From contig JAFSPF010000118.1 in the NCBI GenBank assembly GCA_017443065.1, positions 1-57,660 of the forward strand: a stretch of 57,660 bases of DNA. Direction: 5' to 3'. Under the pieces are notes generated by a model that was not told the DNA's origin, did not search any database, and was given only the letters and a program-made list of their open reading frames with translations. The DNA comes from Lachnospiraceae bacterium. GTDB lineage: Bacteria > Bacillota > Clostridia > Lachnospirales > Lachnospiraceae. Of the stretch, positions 34,919-42,846 are shown piece after piece. The position numbers and the translations under genes were made by a program. Numbering within the stretch: the first letter of the stretch is position 1; every line of letters begins with the position of its first letter.

Positions 34919-35808
34919 GCATTCTCCTTTTCCCAACGATTCAGCAGTTTGAAATACATGGAACAGATGAATAACAAAGACAATAACAGCAGAACAGTTA
35001 CTGCGGAGGATTTTCCAAGCATCCGCATTCCCCAGCCGGTATCATATGCGTAAATAGGAACGGTTTTTGTAATGCTACCGGGACCGCCTCCGGTAATCAG
35101 GTAGATGATGTCAAAACTGTTAAAAACCCAAATGGTACGAAGAACAACCAGCAATCCGACAACCATCCGGATGTGCGGAAAGGTGATATGCACAAATGAT
35201 TGCAAGGGAGAAGCGCCGTCCATTCTTGCAGATTCGTACTGATCCTGTGGCACCGTTTGTAGCGCGGACAGAATGTTGACCATCATTAAAGGCGCTCCAA
35301 ACCAGATATTGAGAAAGACTAACGTTGGGAATGCAAGTGCAGCGCTACTCAGGAATTGCGGAGTAGTATCACAGATGCCGAGCTTAACAAGCAAATTCGG
35401 AAGAAAACCGGAAACGCCGTTTAATATCCATTTCCAGGAAAACGCAAGGACTATGGATGGAAATGCCCAGGGGATGATTAATAGTGTTCTGTATATACCG
35501 CTTCCTTTTTTTATCCGATTGAGTGCAAGTGCCGCAGAAAAACCAATCAATAGCTGTCCCAAAAGAGAGGCAGCAGTCCACTTCAGGTTAGTAAGGAAAG
35601 CAGTCCAGAAGGTATTATCTGTCAGAATGGCCTTATAGTTGTCAAGACCGATCATCCGGAAATCGGCTTTTATCAGGTTTTTATTTGTAAAGCTGTAAAA
35701 GATACTGGATGTCACGGGATACAGCATTAACAGCACAACAACCAGCAATGCAGGCAGGACAAACAACCAGCTTGTCAGGGATGAAATCGTTTTTCTTTTG
35801 ACCGGCAT
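34915..35808 (-). CDS. Carbohydrate ABC transporter permease (MalF type)
   Basis: 297 residues, six membrane segments, with the EAA loop YESARMDGASPLQSFVHI. It forms the transmembrane channel with the downstream permease. It starts 78 bases after the binding-protein gene; a GC-rich hairpin occupies that gap. AAGAGG lies about 9 bases before ATG 35808. Substrate inferred from context (sialic acid or its 2,7-anhydro form). Confidence 0.92.
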   Translation of the reverse strand: MPVKRKTISSLTSWLFVLPALLVVVLLMLYPVTSSIFYSFTNKNLIKADFRMIGLDNYKAILTDNTFWTAFLTNLKWTAASLLGQLLIGFSAALALNRIKKGSGIYRTLLIIPWAFPSIVLAFSWKWILNGVSGFLPNLLVKLGICDTTPQFLSSAALAFPTLVFLNIWFGAPLMMVNILSALQTVPQDQYESARMDGASPLQSFVHITFPHIRMVVGLLVVLRTIWVFNSFDIIYLITGGGPGSITKTVPIYAYDTGWGMRMLGKSSAVTVLLLLSLLFICSMYFKLLNRWEKENA

Positions 35809-35829
35809 TCGTTCATACCTCTTGGAAAT

Positions 35830-35858
35830 GGCGGCGGAAACACCTTGTCTCCGCCGCC
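35830..35858 (-). other. Intercistronic hairpin after the binding-protein gene
   Basis: GGCGGCGGA (35830-35838) and TCCGCCGCC (35850-35858) form a 9-bp GC stem with an 11-base loop and no U-tract. It lies between the binding-protein stop and the first permease. Such hairpins commonly protect the upstream mRNA so that more binding protein than permease is made. Confidence 0.55.
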
Positions 35859-35886
35859 GGATGAGATTTCTAAAGTTAAACTGATA

Positions 35887-37323
35887 TTACTCTGCTGCCG
35901 AGAACAGTTCAAGCAGTTGTGCTTCTGCAGCGGCGGCGGCATCTTCTACAGGCGTTCCATTCAGTACGATATCCTGGAACATGCCTTCAATGACACGCTG
36001 ATTGGCTAAAATACCTGCTTCCACGCAGGGACCGTACTCCATTGCGGTATATGTTCCGTGGCTTAATGCGTTACTGATGGTTTCCATGGCGTTCTGGTAT
36101 TTTTTGATGGTGTCGTTTTCCAGGAAAGCAGGATCATTGGTGATTTCCTTTAGCGCAGGCATCATGCCGACAGGTACTGAATGCAGGAACGGAATGTATC
36201 TGTCAGGCGAGTAAAAATACTCGATAAAGGCCTTGCAGATTTCCGGATGTTCGGAATTCTTCCAGACAACCATGGGCATGTTGTTGACAATGTAATCAGG
36301 ATTGCCGTCGCCGGAAGGGGTCGGGATCGGTGCACAGTCAATGTAGTCAAGCAGATCCGGCGTGTTGGATTCTACGCCGCCGATATGGAATCCGGAGTTG
36401 AAGTCAAATGCGTTCTTTCCCTGATAATACAGGGTTGCCTGATCCAGGGTATTAAAGTTAATGGAGTCTGCAGGTGAATTGTTGTGGTACATATCCACCC
36501 AGAACTGTATTCCGTCCAGTGCAGTCTGGCTGGTCAGGTTCGGCTTGCGATCCTGCGTGAGCAGGGACTCGCGCGCACTGCCTACATATACATCCAGAAA
36601 GCTTGTCGCATAGTTGTCGTTCGTTCCCATCGGTACAGAGCAACCGTAAACTTCGCCGTTTTCTCCTTCCGTGATGGCCGTTGCCGCAGCATTAAACTCT
36701 TCCCAGGTCTTGGGTACATCCAAGTTGTACTTTTCCAGAAGGTCTTTCCGATACCACATGACATAAGCGTGAGAATAGATCGGCACTGCATAACACTGCC
36801 CGTCGGTATAGGTCATTTCCTGAATCGGAGACTCATAGAAGCGGTCACGACCAATACTGTCGATCAGATCATCCAGGGGTATAATAGCATCCGCGTTGAT
36901 CATTTCGACCACCTCGCCAGCGCGCGCCGTACTCATGTCTGGGACATTGCCGGAAGCAAGGCCGGTTGTCCATTTCGTGTAAAAGTCACCCCAGGAATAG
37001 GTCTCGATATTGATCTTCACCTTGGGATGATCCGTCATAAATGCATCTGCCGCTGCCTGAATGTTTTCCAGACGAGGTCCCTGTGTAAAGGAATGCCAGA
37101 AGGTGATTTCTCCCTCCAGTTCCGACTCTGCAGGCTGTTCCGTTTCTCCGGCATCCGTCGTTTCGGCGGTTGCTGATGTGTCTGCCGCCACGGATGCGGC
37201 GGTATCCGCCTGTGAGGCCGCGGCATCACTTTGGGATGTTCCGCTGCCCGTGCCTGACGAACAGGCCGCAAGAGCTGCTGTCAGCATTGCTGTCATCAGA
37301 ATAACGCTGATTCTCTTTTTCAT
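35887..37323 (-). CDS. Sugar ABC transporter binding lipoprotein (putative sialic-acid SBP)
   Basis: 478 residues. A lipoprotein signal with lipobox LAAC (Cys 21) is followed by a Ser/Thr/Ala linker (about 22-65), then a two-lobed extracellular solute-binding domain of the MalE/CUT1 type beginning near EITFWHSFTQGP. AAGGAGG lies just before ATG 37323; a longer frame adds a non-signal leader. It is the first gene downstream of an AraC regulator and a promoter region with repeats. Ligand specificity is inferred from the locus, which encodes every later step of Neu5Ac breakdown. Confidence 0.9.
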   Translation of the reverse strand: MKKRISVILMTAMLTAALAACSSGTGSGTSQSDAAASQADTAASVAADTSATAETTDAGETEQPAESELEGEITFWHSFTQGPRLENIQAAADAFMTDHPKVKINIETYSWGDFYTKWTTGLASGNVPDMSTARAGEVVEMINADAIIPLDDLIDSIGRDRFYESPIQEMTYTDGQCYAVPIYSHAYVMWYRKDLLEKYNLDVPKTWEEFNAAATAITEGENGEVYGCSVPMGTNDNYATSFLDVYVGSARESLLTQDRKPNLTSQTALDGIQFWVDMYHNNSPADSINFNTLDQATLYYQGKNAFDFNSGFHIGGVESNTPDLLDYIDCAPIPTPSGDGNPDYIVNNMPMVVWKNSEHPEICKAFIEYFYSPDRYIPFLHSVPVGMMPALKEITNDPAFLENDTIKKYQNAMETISNALSHGTYTAMEYGPCVEAGILANQRVIEGMFQDIVLNGTPVEDAAAAAEAQLLELFSAAE

Positions 37324-37368
37324 GCTGTCCTCCTTATGGATTTTGTAAAAAATGACCACGATGCTATC

Positions 37369-37398
37369 ATTATAAAACGTATTTTTATAAGATTTCTA
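37369..37398 (-). promoter_or_regulatory. Promoter of the putative sialate transporter operon
   Basis: On the minus strand a consensus TATAAT (37369-37374) is preceded at 18 bp by a weak TAGAAA (37393-37398). A good -10 with a weak -35 suits an activator. The nearest repeat element lies about 18 bp upstream of the -35. Confidence 0.5.
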
Positions 37399-37416
37399 CA
37401 GATTGAAAAAGCAATA

Positions 37417-37540
37417 ATAGCACATTACGCTCCGAATAAAACCGCTTCGTGCGATTTTGAAAGATGCAAAAAACAACGCTTATTGTCGGTTGTAAAAAGA
37501 AAAAGCAAAGAAGATAAACTCATTTATAGCACAATACGCT
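37417..37540. promoter_or_regulatory. Two direct repeats, candidate AraC-family binding sites
   Basis: ATAGCACATTACGCT (37417-37431) recurs as ATAGCACAATACGCT (37526-37540) with one mismatch; each is followed by ATAAAAC. They lie between the AraC gene and the binding-protein gene, about 109 bp apart, the first close to the -35. Binding by the adjacent AraC protein is inferred. Confidence 0.5.
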
Positions 37541-37559
37541 TATAAAACGAGAGCGCATA

Positions 37560-38435
37560 TCAGGCATCGCCTGTGCTGCCCTGTGATACTTTGCGATACT
37601 GCCTGGGGGTGTATCCGAAGAGGCTCTTAAACTCCCGGATAAAATAATTCGGATCCCCGTAACCGACCTCATAGGCGATGTCACTGACGGCCTCATCAGA
37701 CACAAGAAGCTTTCTGGCGATTCCAAGCTTCAATTCCCGGATATACGTCATGGGCGGTTTTCCGATCTGTTGCTTAAACAGGGAACTGAAACGCTGTTTA
37801 CTCAGCTGGGCCATATCCGCAAGAGATTGCGGGGTATACTTATCCGTCGGATGAAAGGTGATATAATCGGTTACCCGTTGAATGCGCGGATCCAGAAGGT
37901 TGTCAGACAGGTTTACATATTCCCTCCACCGCGGATCAAAGTGCGCTGCACGGTTTTCTCTTTCCTCCTCCTCCGATAAATCGCTGCAATGCCTGGAAAT
38001 CAGTGTGCCGATCAGGATCTCGAGATTGCCGCGCACCAGAAACATCCGTGCCGTTTCCTCATGCCGCACCCAGTAAAAAATCTGATCAAAATATTGTTTT
38101 TCATCCAGGGCTTCCATTCGCTTCGGCATCCGGTAATAATCTGCCAGAAAGTCACCGCCGCCAAAACTGACGGTAGTGGTAAAGCGGATGCTGGTAAAGA
38201 CAAAGTGATCCGTGTTTGCATAGCAGGAGAGGCGGCTGCCTTGCGGAATATAGGCAATGCAGTCTTTTTCCGCGCGAATTTCTTCGCCGTCAATAAAGAA
38301 TGTACCACTGCCTTTTTCAATATAGCGCAGCATACTGTACGGCGCGACTGCCTCCAGAAAAACCCAGTCCTTGTTAAAGGAATAGGTATCGATATAGAGG
38401 AAGTTGAACCTCATATTATTTACGGCATATTGCAT
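37560..38435 (-). CDS. AraC-family transcriptional regulator
   Basis: 291 residues. The N-terminal half (about 1-150) is a cupin-like ligand-binding domain (GTFFIDGEEIRAEKDCIAYI). The C-terminal 100 residues hold two helix-turn-helix units with SLADMAQLSKQRFSSLFKQ and SDIAYEVGYGDPNYFIREFK, ending in a typical GYTPRQYR. It lies between the nanQ-like gene and the transporter operon on the same strand. It probably activates the operon in response to a sialate-derived sugar, acting at the repeats just downstream of the gene. Confidence 0.9.
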   Translation of the reverse strand: MQYAVNNMRFNFLYIDTYSFNKDWVFLEAVAPYSMLRYIEKGSGTFFIDGEEIRAEKDCIAYIPQGSRLSCYANTDHFVFTSIRFTTTVSFGGGDFLADYYRMPKRMEALDEKQYFDQIFYWVRHEETARMFLVRGNLEILIGTLISRHCSDLSEEEERENRAAHFDPRWREYVNLSDNLLDPRIQRVTDYITFHPTDKYTPQSLADMAQLSKQRFSSLFKQQIGKPPMTYIRELKLGIARKLLVSDEAVSDIAYEVGYGDPNYFIREFKSLFGYTPRQYRKVSQGSTGDA

Positions 38436-38458
38436 TCCTGCATCCTCCCGCAGGGAAA

Positions 38459-38911
38459 CTAAGCCATCTTAATCTTAAACACGCATTTCGTCACCGGGGC
38501 GGGTGCGCCGTCCGTGATCATCTTCAGCTTGTGCGCCTCCTCCGGCAGTACGATCAGAAAAGAAGACTCGTCGAGGACGACAGAAACCTCTTCTTTGCCG
38601 CCCATCTTCCAGAAATCATCCTCCGGATGCGCTTCCTCTTCTTCCAGAACGGAGATATGCGATACGGCGATGCGCTCTGTGCCGGAGAGCATCAGATGAA
38701 TATCCGCATATGCCCGATGCGCCTCAAAGAAAGATTCGTCATCCGGCACCGTGTCGTATTGGAATGTGTTGGAATAAACATCCGTCCCCTTTAATTCCAG
38801 ATGTTCCTTTGGCAGATCGCCCGCGTGCGCCGCAATATAGTCGATGGCGGGATCGAGATGCGGATGCATTCCTTTGTAGTGCGTGATGCGTGAGATTTTG
38901 TCGTAAATCAT
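38459..38911 (-). CDS. nanQ: YhcH/YjgK/YiaL family protein, probable N-acetylneuraminate anomerase
   Basis: 150 residues, a cupin of the YhcH (DUF386) family with the blocks FEAHRAYADIHLMLSG and, near the end, IVLPEEAHKLKM carrying conserved metal-binding His and Glu. E. coli YhcH, renamed NanQ, opens or anomerises sialic acid so the lyase can use it quickly. Here it is the first gene of the sialate cluster, 23 bases upstream of the AraC gene, which supports the same role. Other family members act on different sugars, so specificity is contextual. Confidence 0.85.
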   Translation of the reverse strand: MIYDKISRITHYKGMHPHLDPAIDYIAAHAGDLPKEHLELKGTDVYSNTFQYDTVPDDESFFEAHRAYADIHLMLSGTERIAVSHISVLEEEEAHPEDDFWKMGGKEEVSVVLDESSFLIVLPEEAHKLKMITDGAPAPVTKCVFKIKMA

Positions 38912-38950
38912 GTGATAGAACCTCCGTTTAAAAACTGTCAGCTCCGGTTT

Positions 38951-39355
38951 TCAGACAAGTTTCACTTTTACGGCCCGGTATTCCGCAATCCTTTTATCGT
39001 GCGTCAGAATGGTCAGGTCTTTTACAATCGCATGAGAGACCAGCATCCGGTCAAAAGGGTCTTTATGCATGCCTGCGCCCTTTTTTCGCTTTAAGGCAGA
39101 CAGATGAAAGACAGCTTCCTCGCTCAGACCGGATAGCGTAAAACCGGACATGTCGCAAAATGCTTTTAAACGTTCCGCTGTCACGGTCAGTTGTTTTGGG
39201 TGTGCAATCCGCTTCAACTCGGTTTCCCAGAGGGAGATGATACTGTAATAAACCTGGTTTCCGGGTGCAAGAATGAGCTTTGCCGCTTCCGCAGGCAACA
39301 TGGGGTCATCTGTCACGGCCCATAAAAGGACATGTGTATCCAACAGTAATCTCAT
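38951..39355 (-). CDS. PIN-domain toxin (VapC type)
   Basis: 134 residues. Acidic residues of the PIN ribonuclease site are in LLLDTHVLLW (Asp 6), WETELKR (Glu), DPFDRML and THDKRI. VapC-type toxins cut RNA and stop translation. The start overlaps the antitoxin stop by one base (TGATG), so translation is coupled. It separates the sialate locus from the second glycan locus; toxin-antitoxin pairs often sit at island boundaries. Confidence 0.88.
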   Translation of the reverse strand: MRLLLDTHVLLWAVTDDPMLPAEAAKLILAPGNQVYYSIISLWETELKRIAHPKQLTVTAERLKAFCDMSGFTLSGLSEEAVFHLSALKRKKGAGMHKDPFDRMLVSHAIVKDLTILTHDKRIAEYRAVKVKLV

Positions 39356-39594
39356 CAGATTCCCTCAAACATGTCAGAAATCTCATCGTCCCACGCATCA
39401 AACTCCTTCGGACATGTGAATACGCCTTTTGCGACGCCCAGACGGCGCACGGGAACCTCCCCTCCGGAAAGTGTCATCTGCACGACCGGTTTTCCGTTGC
39501 GTGCCACATAGATTACGTTTTCTTCACCGTTTTCCAGCATCGCGACAAGTCTGGACAGGTTGGTTTTCGCTTCCAGCATATTCACCTGCGTCAT
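39355..39594 (-). CDS. Phd/YefM-family antitoxin
   Basis: 79 residues starting MTQVNMLEAKTNLSRLVAM, the DNA-binding N-terminus of Phd/YefM antitoxins, with an Asp/Glu-rich C-terminus that would cover the toxin. GGGGGCGG lies 5 bases before ATG 39594. Direct repeats at the promoter fit self-repression. The partner is the PIN toxin that follows. Confidence 0.88.
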   Translation of the reverse strand: MTQVNMLEAKTNLSRLVAMLENGEENVIYVARNGKPVVQMTLSGGEVPVRRLGVAKGVFTCPKEFDAWDDEISDMFEGI

Positions 39595-39610
39595 AACCGC
39601 CCCCATCAAT

Positions 39611-39661
39611 CTGACTAACACTGACTAAGATCAGTATATCATACGATTTCCGGGCATACAA
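39611..39661 (-). promoter_or_regulatory. Toxin-antitoxin promoter with operator repeats
   Basis: On the minus strand TTGTAT (39656-39661), a 17-bp spacer and TATACT (39633-39638) form a good sigma-A promoter. Immediately downstream, CTGACTAA occurs at 39611-39618 and 39621-39628 (plus-strand reading), 10 bp apart, and CTGA...TCAG forms a palindrome reaching the -10. These repeats are a likely antitoxin operator. Confidence 0.6.
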
Positions 39662-39665
39662 GAGT

Positions 39666-42600
39666 TTATTGTGCGGTTAAAAGCGCCGCCTCCTCCTGAG
39701 ATACAAATCGTGGAACAAATGCGACAAATGCAATCTCCCCGTTAAAACCAGTATTATTTCCGGAGTTTGCGAGCACCCCGTTTACCCCTCCTATTTGAAT
39801 AAACTGTATGTTGTTAATTATCGGATTCGCATTATACCATGATGCGTAATTTGGAAATTGCGTATCGCTATTCCCGTCAAAACTTGTTACTGTTTTTGCG
39901 GTTGTGTCTGGCAGACTTGTAGCATCAACACTATATAAAAAAGTATGCCATTCGCCGTTATTCGTCGTTCCGCGCAGGTTTGCAAACATGCCATTCGGAA
40001 AGTCAATGCGCTGCTTTCTTACATTCGGGACATTGTTAACAAGAATGGCGCCGTATCCATTTGTATTATGGTTGTTTCCTGCGGCAAAGATTACCTGGCT
40101 TCCCGGTGAATTGGTTTTGTATCGTACAAGTAATGTTCCTTCGTTGCTCGTTTTTAATCTGAGCATGTCTTCTGTCGTTCCGTTTTCGATTCTTGTACCA
40201 TCAAAAATGGTTGCTTCATCCTGATACGTATAACAGAATCCGCGATCGTATGCCTCCTGCAAAAACGATTCCAGCGGTGAAGCTTCGCTGATTTCAACAT
40301 AACAGGCAGAGGACTTTACTGTTTTTGTAATACCGTTTGATTCATTTGTTATTCTCACATAGTAGCTACCGCCATCCTGCTGCGTTACATTGGTCAGAAA
40401 ATATACATTTTCTGCTGTGACGGCAATCAATCTGTCGTCGTGGTACCACTCATAACTATAATTCCCGGTTCCGGCGCATTCGACGCATAGGGAATGGTTG
40501 TTTCCTTCAAACAAGCGAACCGTTTCCGGAAGATCCAGATCAAGGACAGGTGCAGCCGCATGATATTGAATCACCTCGTCTGCCGACGCATAGATCTGTG
40601 CATAATCCAATTCAATATAAGCCTCTCCGCTGATTGCATCATTTTTGTCGGAACGCACAGTGATGGTGATGCTGTGCTGTCCATGTCCTAAAAATCCTGT
40701 GTCAAAAAGCATGTCTTGCGTCGGAAGAGCGGTAGGCTGTGCAACAGGATTTTTCCTATAAAAATCCAGCGTTGTATACAATGTACCATCTATAAAGACA
40801 TCCGCTTTCCCGCACCAATCGCCCTTGACACCGTATATTCTTGCCTGTGCACCGTTAAAATGGAGCGTTGCCGAAGAACCTGCGGTACGACTGACATGAT
40901 CATCGCCATACAAACATCCAAGGTAAGCCTGATGTCTCCAATTGCCAGAATACTCCCAGTACGCATCCTTTGTATTATCCGTTATTGTGTCATTGACAAG
41001 TATCCTGTCCGGGCATGTTCTGAAATGCATTACACCGCTTATATTGTCTATGGTTCCTGCGGAATTTAATGCTGTAACCTTACAATAGTAGTCTGTACCC
41101 GACCTCAAATCCGTAGATGGTTGAAAATGGGTTTTGCCGGCAGTATATACATCGATTTCCGGGGATTCTAATGTACTATTCTCCGAAATAACAAGGTGGT
41201 AGTTTGTAGCATTATCAGACATTCCCCACTTAAAGGTGTGCGATGTTCCAACCAGGGCATTCGATTCAACAGAGGTAAAGTCAAACGAGCCAAGCGATGA
41301 GGTATTGTCATTAAAGAACGTATAGATGACAGCACATTCTCCATATGTAATCGAATCAGAGAATGAAAGCGAGTCGAGCGCATGATTACCATCAAGGTGA
41401 CTCTCATATACAGGGGCGCTATCCTCTGCCGCTGAGTTTGTGGACGGATTTCTTGTTCCGTGCAAAACCATGGCGTTTACAGCGTTGTACTGTCTTGGAA
41501 GTGAGATATTCAAATTTAAGCGATCGCTTTTTTCTTTGTTCAGGACAACAACCTTCAAAACACTTTCGTCTGTGTTAGTATAAGCAAACACTCTGACCTT
41601 GGCATTATCACTATAAATCCATACGGCTTTATCCATCACACTTTGGCCGGCTATCATTTCGGCTAATGCAGGGCCACTTAAACGCACAGTATCTTTATGA
41701 TAATACCATGCATCCGTGTCGAACCATCCGACGGGCAATGAAGCGCTCCCTACATTTGCGGTTGTGTTGCTGGTTGGCCAGTGAGACGGCCATGTTATAA
41801 TCCCGGAATAATAGTCGTCGTATGCAAGATCTAAAAAACCATTTAGCAACGCAATGGAGGAGCCAAGGGTATAACTGTATGCCGGAAAATTTGGCCATGG
41901 AAGATTGCATTCCCCTAAAATCTTGATCTTGTCTGCAGGTGTATTCCCGCTAACACCATTTGAAAAAATACTGTCATCATTTTTGTTGTAATAATTGGTC
42001 CAGCCATTAGGCCTTGGATACTGATGATCATCCACGCCATCATAGAATCCCTGTGTCGCCGCTTCCGCAGCATTATTCCAGGCGGCAGCCCCGCCTTCAT
42101 GTACCAGCAATAATTTATAATTCGGATTAACGGACTTGATTATCTCATAGAAGTCAGGGAAAAGTGCGCCATATGTGGTTGCAGGAATCCCCCCGTATTG
42201 ACAACTCACATAAGACCAGGGTTCGTTTCCCATGTCGAAATAAACTTCATCAAACCCACACTCGTTCAGATATGTTGCCATGTTATGCGCTAAACGCTTG
42301 ACTCTTTCGAGGGACTCCGGACCGGTTGTCTGTGCGCTTTCTGCACGATGATCATAGGACTCAATCGGAATATCCACCAAAGGAATAATATCATGTTTTT
42401 TGCAAAAGACGAGAAACTCACGAAGGCCAAAACTTCCCTCGTCATCCTTTGTATTATTTCCCCCCTGGTAGTTATCAAGAATAGGAGATTCCGTTTCCCA
42501 ATCAAATACCCATGCATCATACCCCCAACGCATGATTTTGATACCGCTGTTGTCGAAAGTCTGTTCCATCCAATGTCCGTTTTCCGTCCACATTTCATCG

Positions 42601-42803
42601 CTGATCATGGACATTTCAAGATTTACGCCCATACGATATGGCTTTGTGAGGGTATCGCTTATATGGGATACCCTGATGTTGGCATATGAGACTTGCTCAG
42701 CCGCTTCTGCATACATAACCCCCCATGTACAGGCTCTTTTGTCTAACAAAAGAATACAAACCATAATCAAAGAAATAAAACATCTTCTCACACTTTTTTT
42801 CAT
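39666..42803 (-). CDS. Secreted multidomain putative glycoside hydrolase (clan GH-A-like)
   Basis: 1045 residues. Signal peptide (about 1-36). A TIM-barrel domain (about 40-400) has YFDMGNEPW with candidate acid/base Glu 194 and ILGECN with candidate nucleophile Glu 298, the clan GH-A pattern; a short beta domain follows (400-495). Next come a fibronectin III-like domain (about 505-598), a beta-sandwich that looks carbohydrate-binding (600-740), an Ig-like domain (752-838) with DGGSYYVRI, and a C-terminal LamG/lectin-like domain (843-1043). There are no sialidase Asp-boxes. No sortase or LPXTG anchor is visible. AGGAGG precedes ATG 42803. It is the last gene of the transporter/GH123 operon. 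Exact GH family not identified; GH39-like, GH30-like or GH79-like are options. Confidence 0.72.
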   Translation of the reverse strand: MKKSVRRCFISLIMVCILLLDKRACTWGVMYAEAAEQVSYANIRVSHISDTLTKPYRMGVNLEMSMISDEMWTENGHWMEQTFDNSGIKIMRWGYDAWVFDWETESPILDNYQGGNNTKDDEGSFGLREFLVFCKKHDIIPLVDIPIESYDHRAESAQTTGPESLERVKRLAHNMATYLNECGFDEVYFDMGNEPWSYVSCQYGGIPATTYGALFPDFYEIIKSVNPNYKLLLVHEGGAAAWNNAAEAATQGFYDGVDDHQYPRPNGWTNYYNKNDDSIFSNGVSGNTPADKIKILGECNLPWPNFPAYSYTLGSSIALLNGFLDLAYDDYYSGIITWPSHWPTSNTTANVGSASLPVGWFDTDAWYYHKDTVRLSGPALAEMIAGQSVMDKAVWIYSDNAKVRVFAYTNTDESVLKVVVLNKEKSDRLNLNISLPRQYNAVNAMVLHGTRNPSTNSAAEDSAPVYESHLDGNHALDSLSFSDSITYGECAVIYTFFNDNTSSLGSFDFTSVESNALVGTSHTFKWGMSDNATNYHLVISENSTLESPEIDVYTAGKTHFQPSTDLRSGTDYYCKVTALNSAGTIDNISGVMHFRTCPDRILVNDTITDNTKDAYWEYSGNWRHQAYLGCLYGDDHVSRTAGSSATLHFNGAQARIYGVKGDWCGKADVFIDGTLYTTLDFYRKNPVAQPTALPTQDMLFDTGFLGHGQHSITITVRSDKNDAISGEAYIELDYAQIYASADEVIQYHAAAPVLDLDLPETVRLFEGNNHSLCVECAGTGNYSYEWYHDDRLIAVTAENVYFLTNVTQQDGGSYYVRITNESNGITKTVKSSACYVEISEASPLESFLQEAYDRGFCYTYQDEATIFDGTRIENGTTEDMLRLKTSNEGTLLVRYKTNSPGSQVIFAAGNNHNTNGYGAILVNNVPNVRKQRIDFPNGMFANLRGTTNNGEWHTFLYSVDATSLPDTTAKTVTSFDGNSDTQFPNYASWYNANPIINNIQFIQIGGVNGVLANSGNNTGFNGEIAFVAFVPRFVSQEEAALLTAQ

Positions 42804-42846
42804 CGCCGCCTCCTGTTAGTTCGTGTTTTTGCAAAAATCAATAAAC

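Noticed and set aside
39666-42803. Reading the 1045-residue protein as a sialidase
   Set aside because: No Asp-boxes (SxDxGxTW) or Arg triad are visible, and the barrel has GNEPW as in clan GH-A. Only the C-terminal lectin-like domain recalls sialidases.
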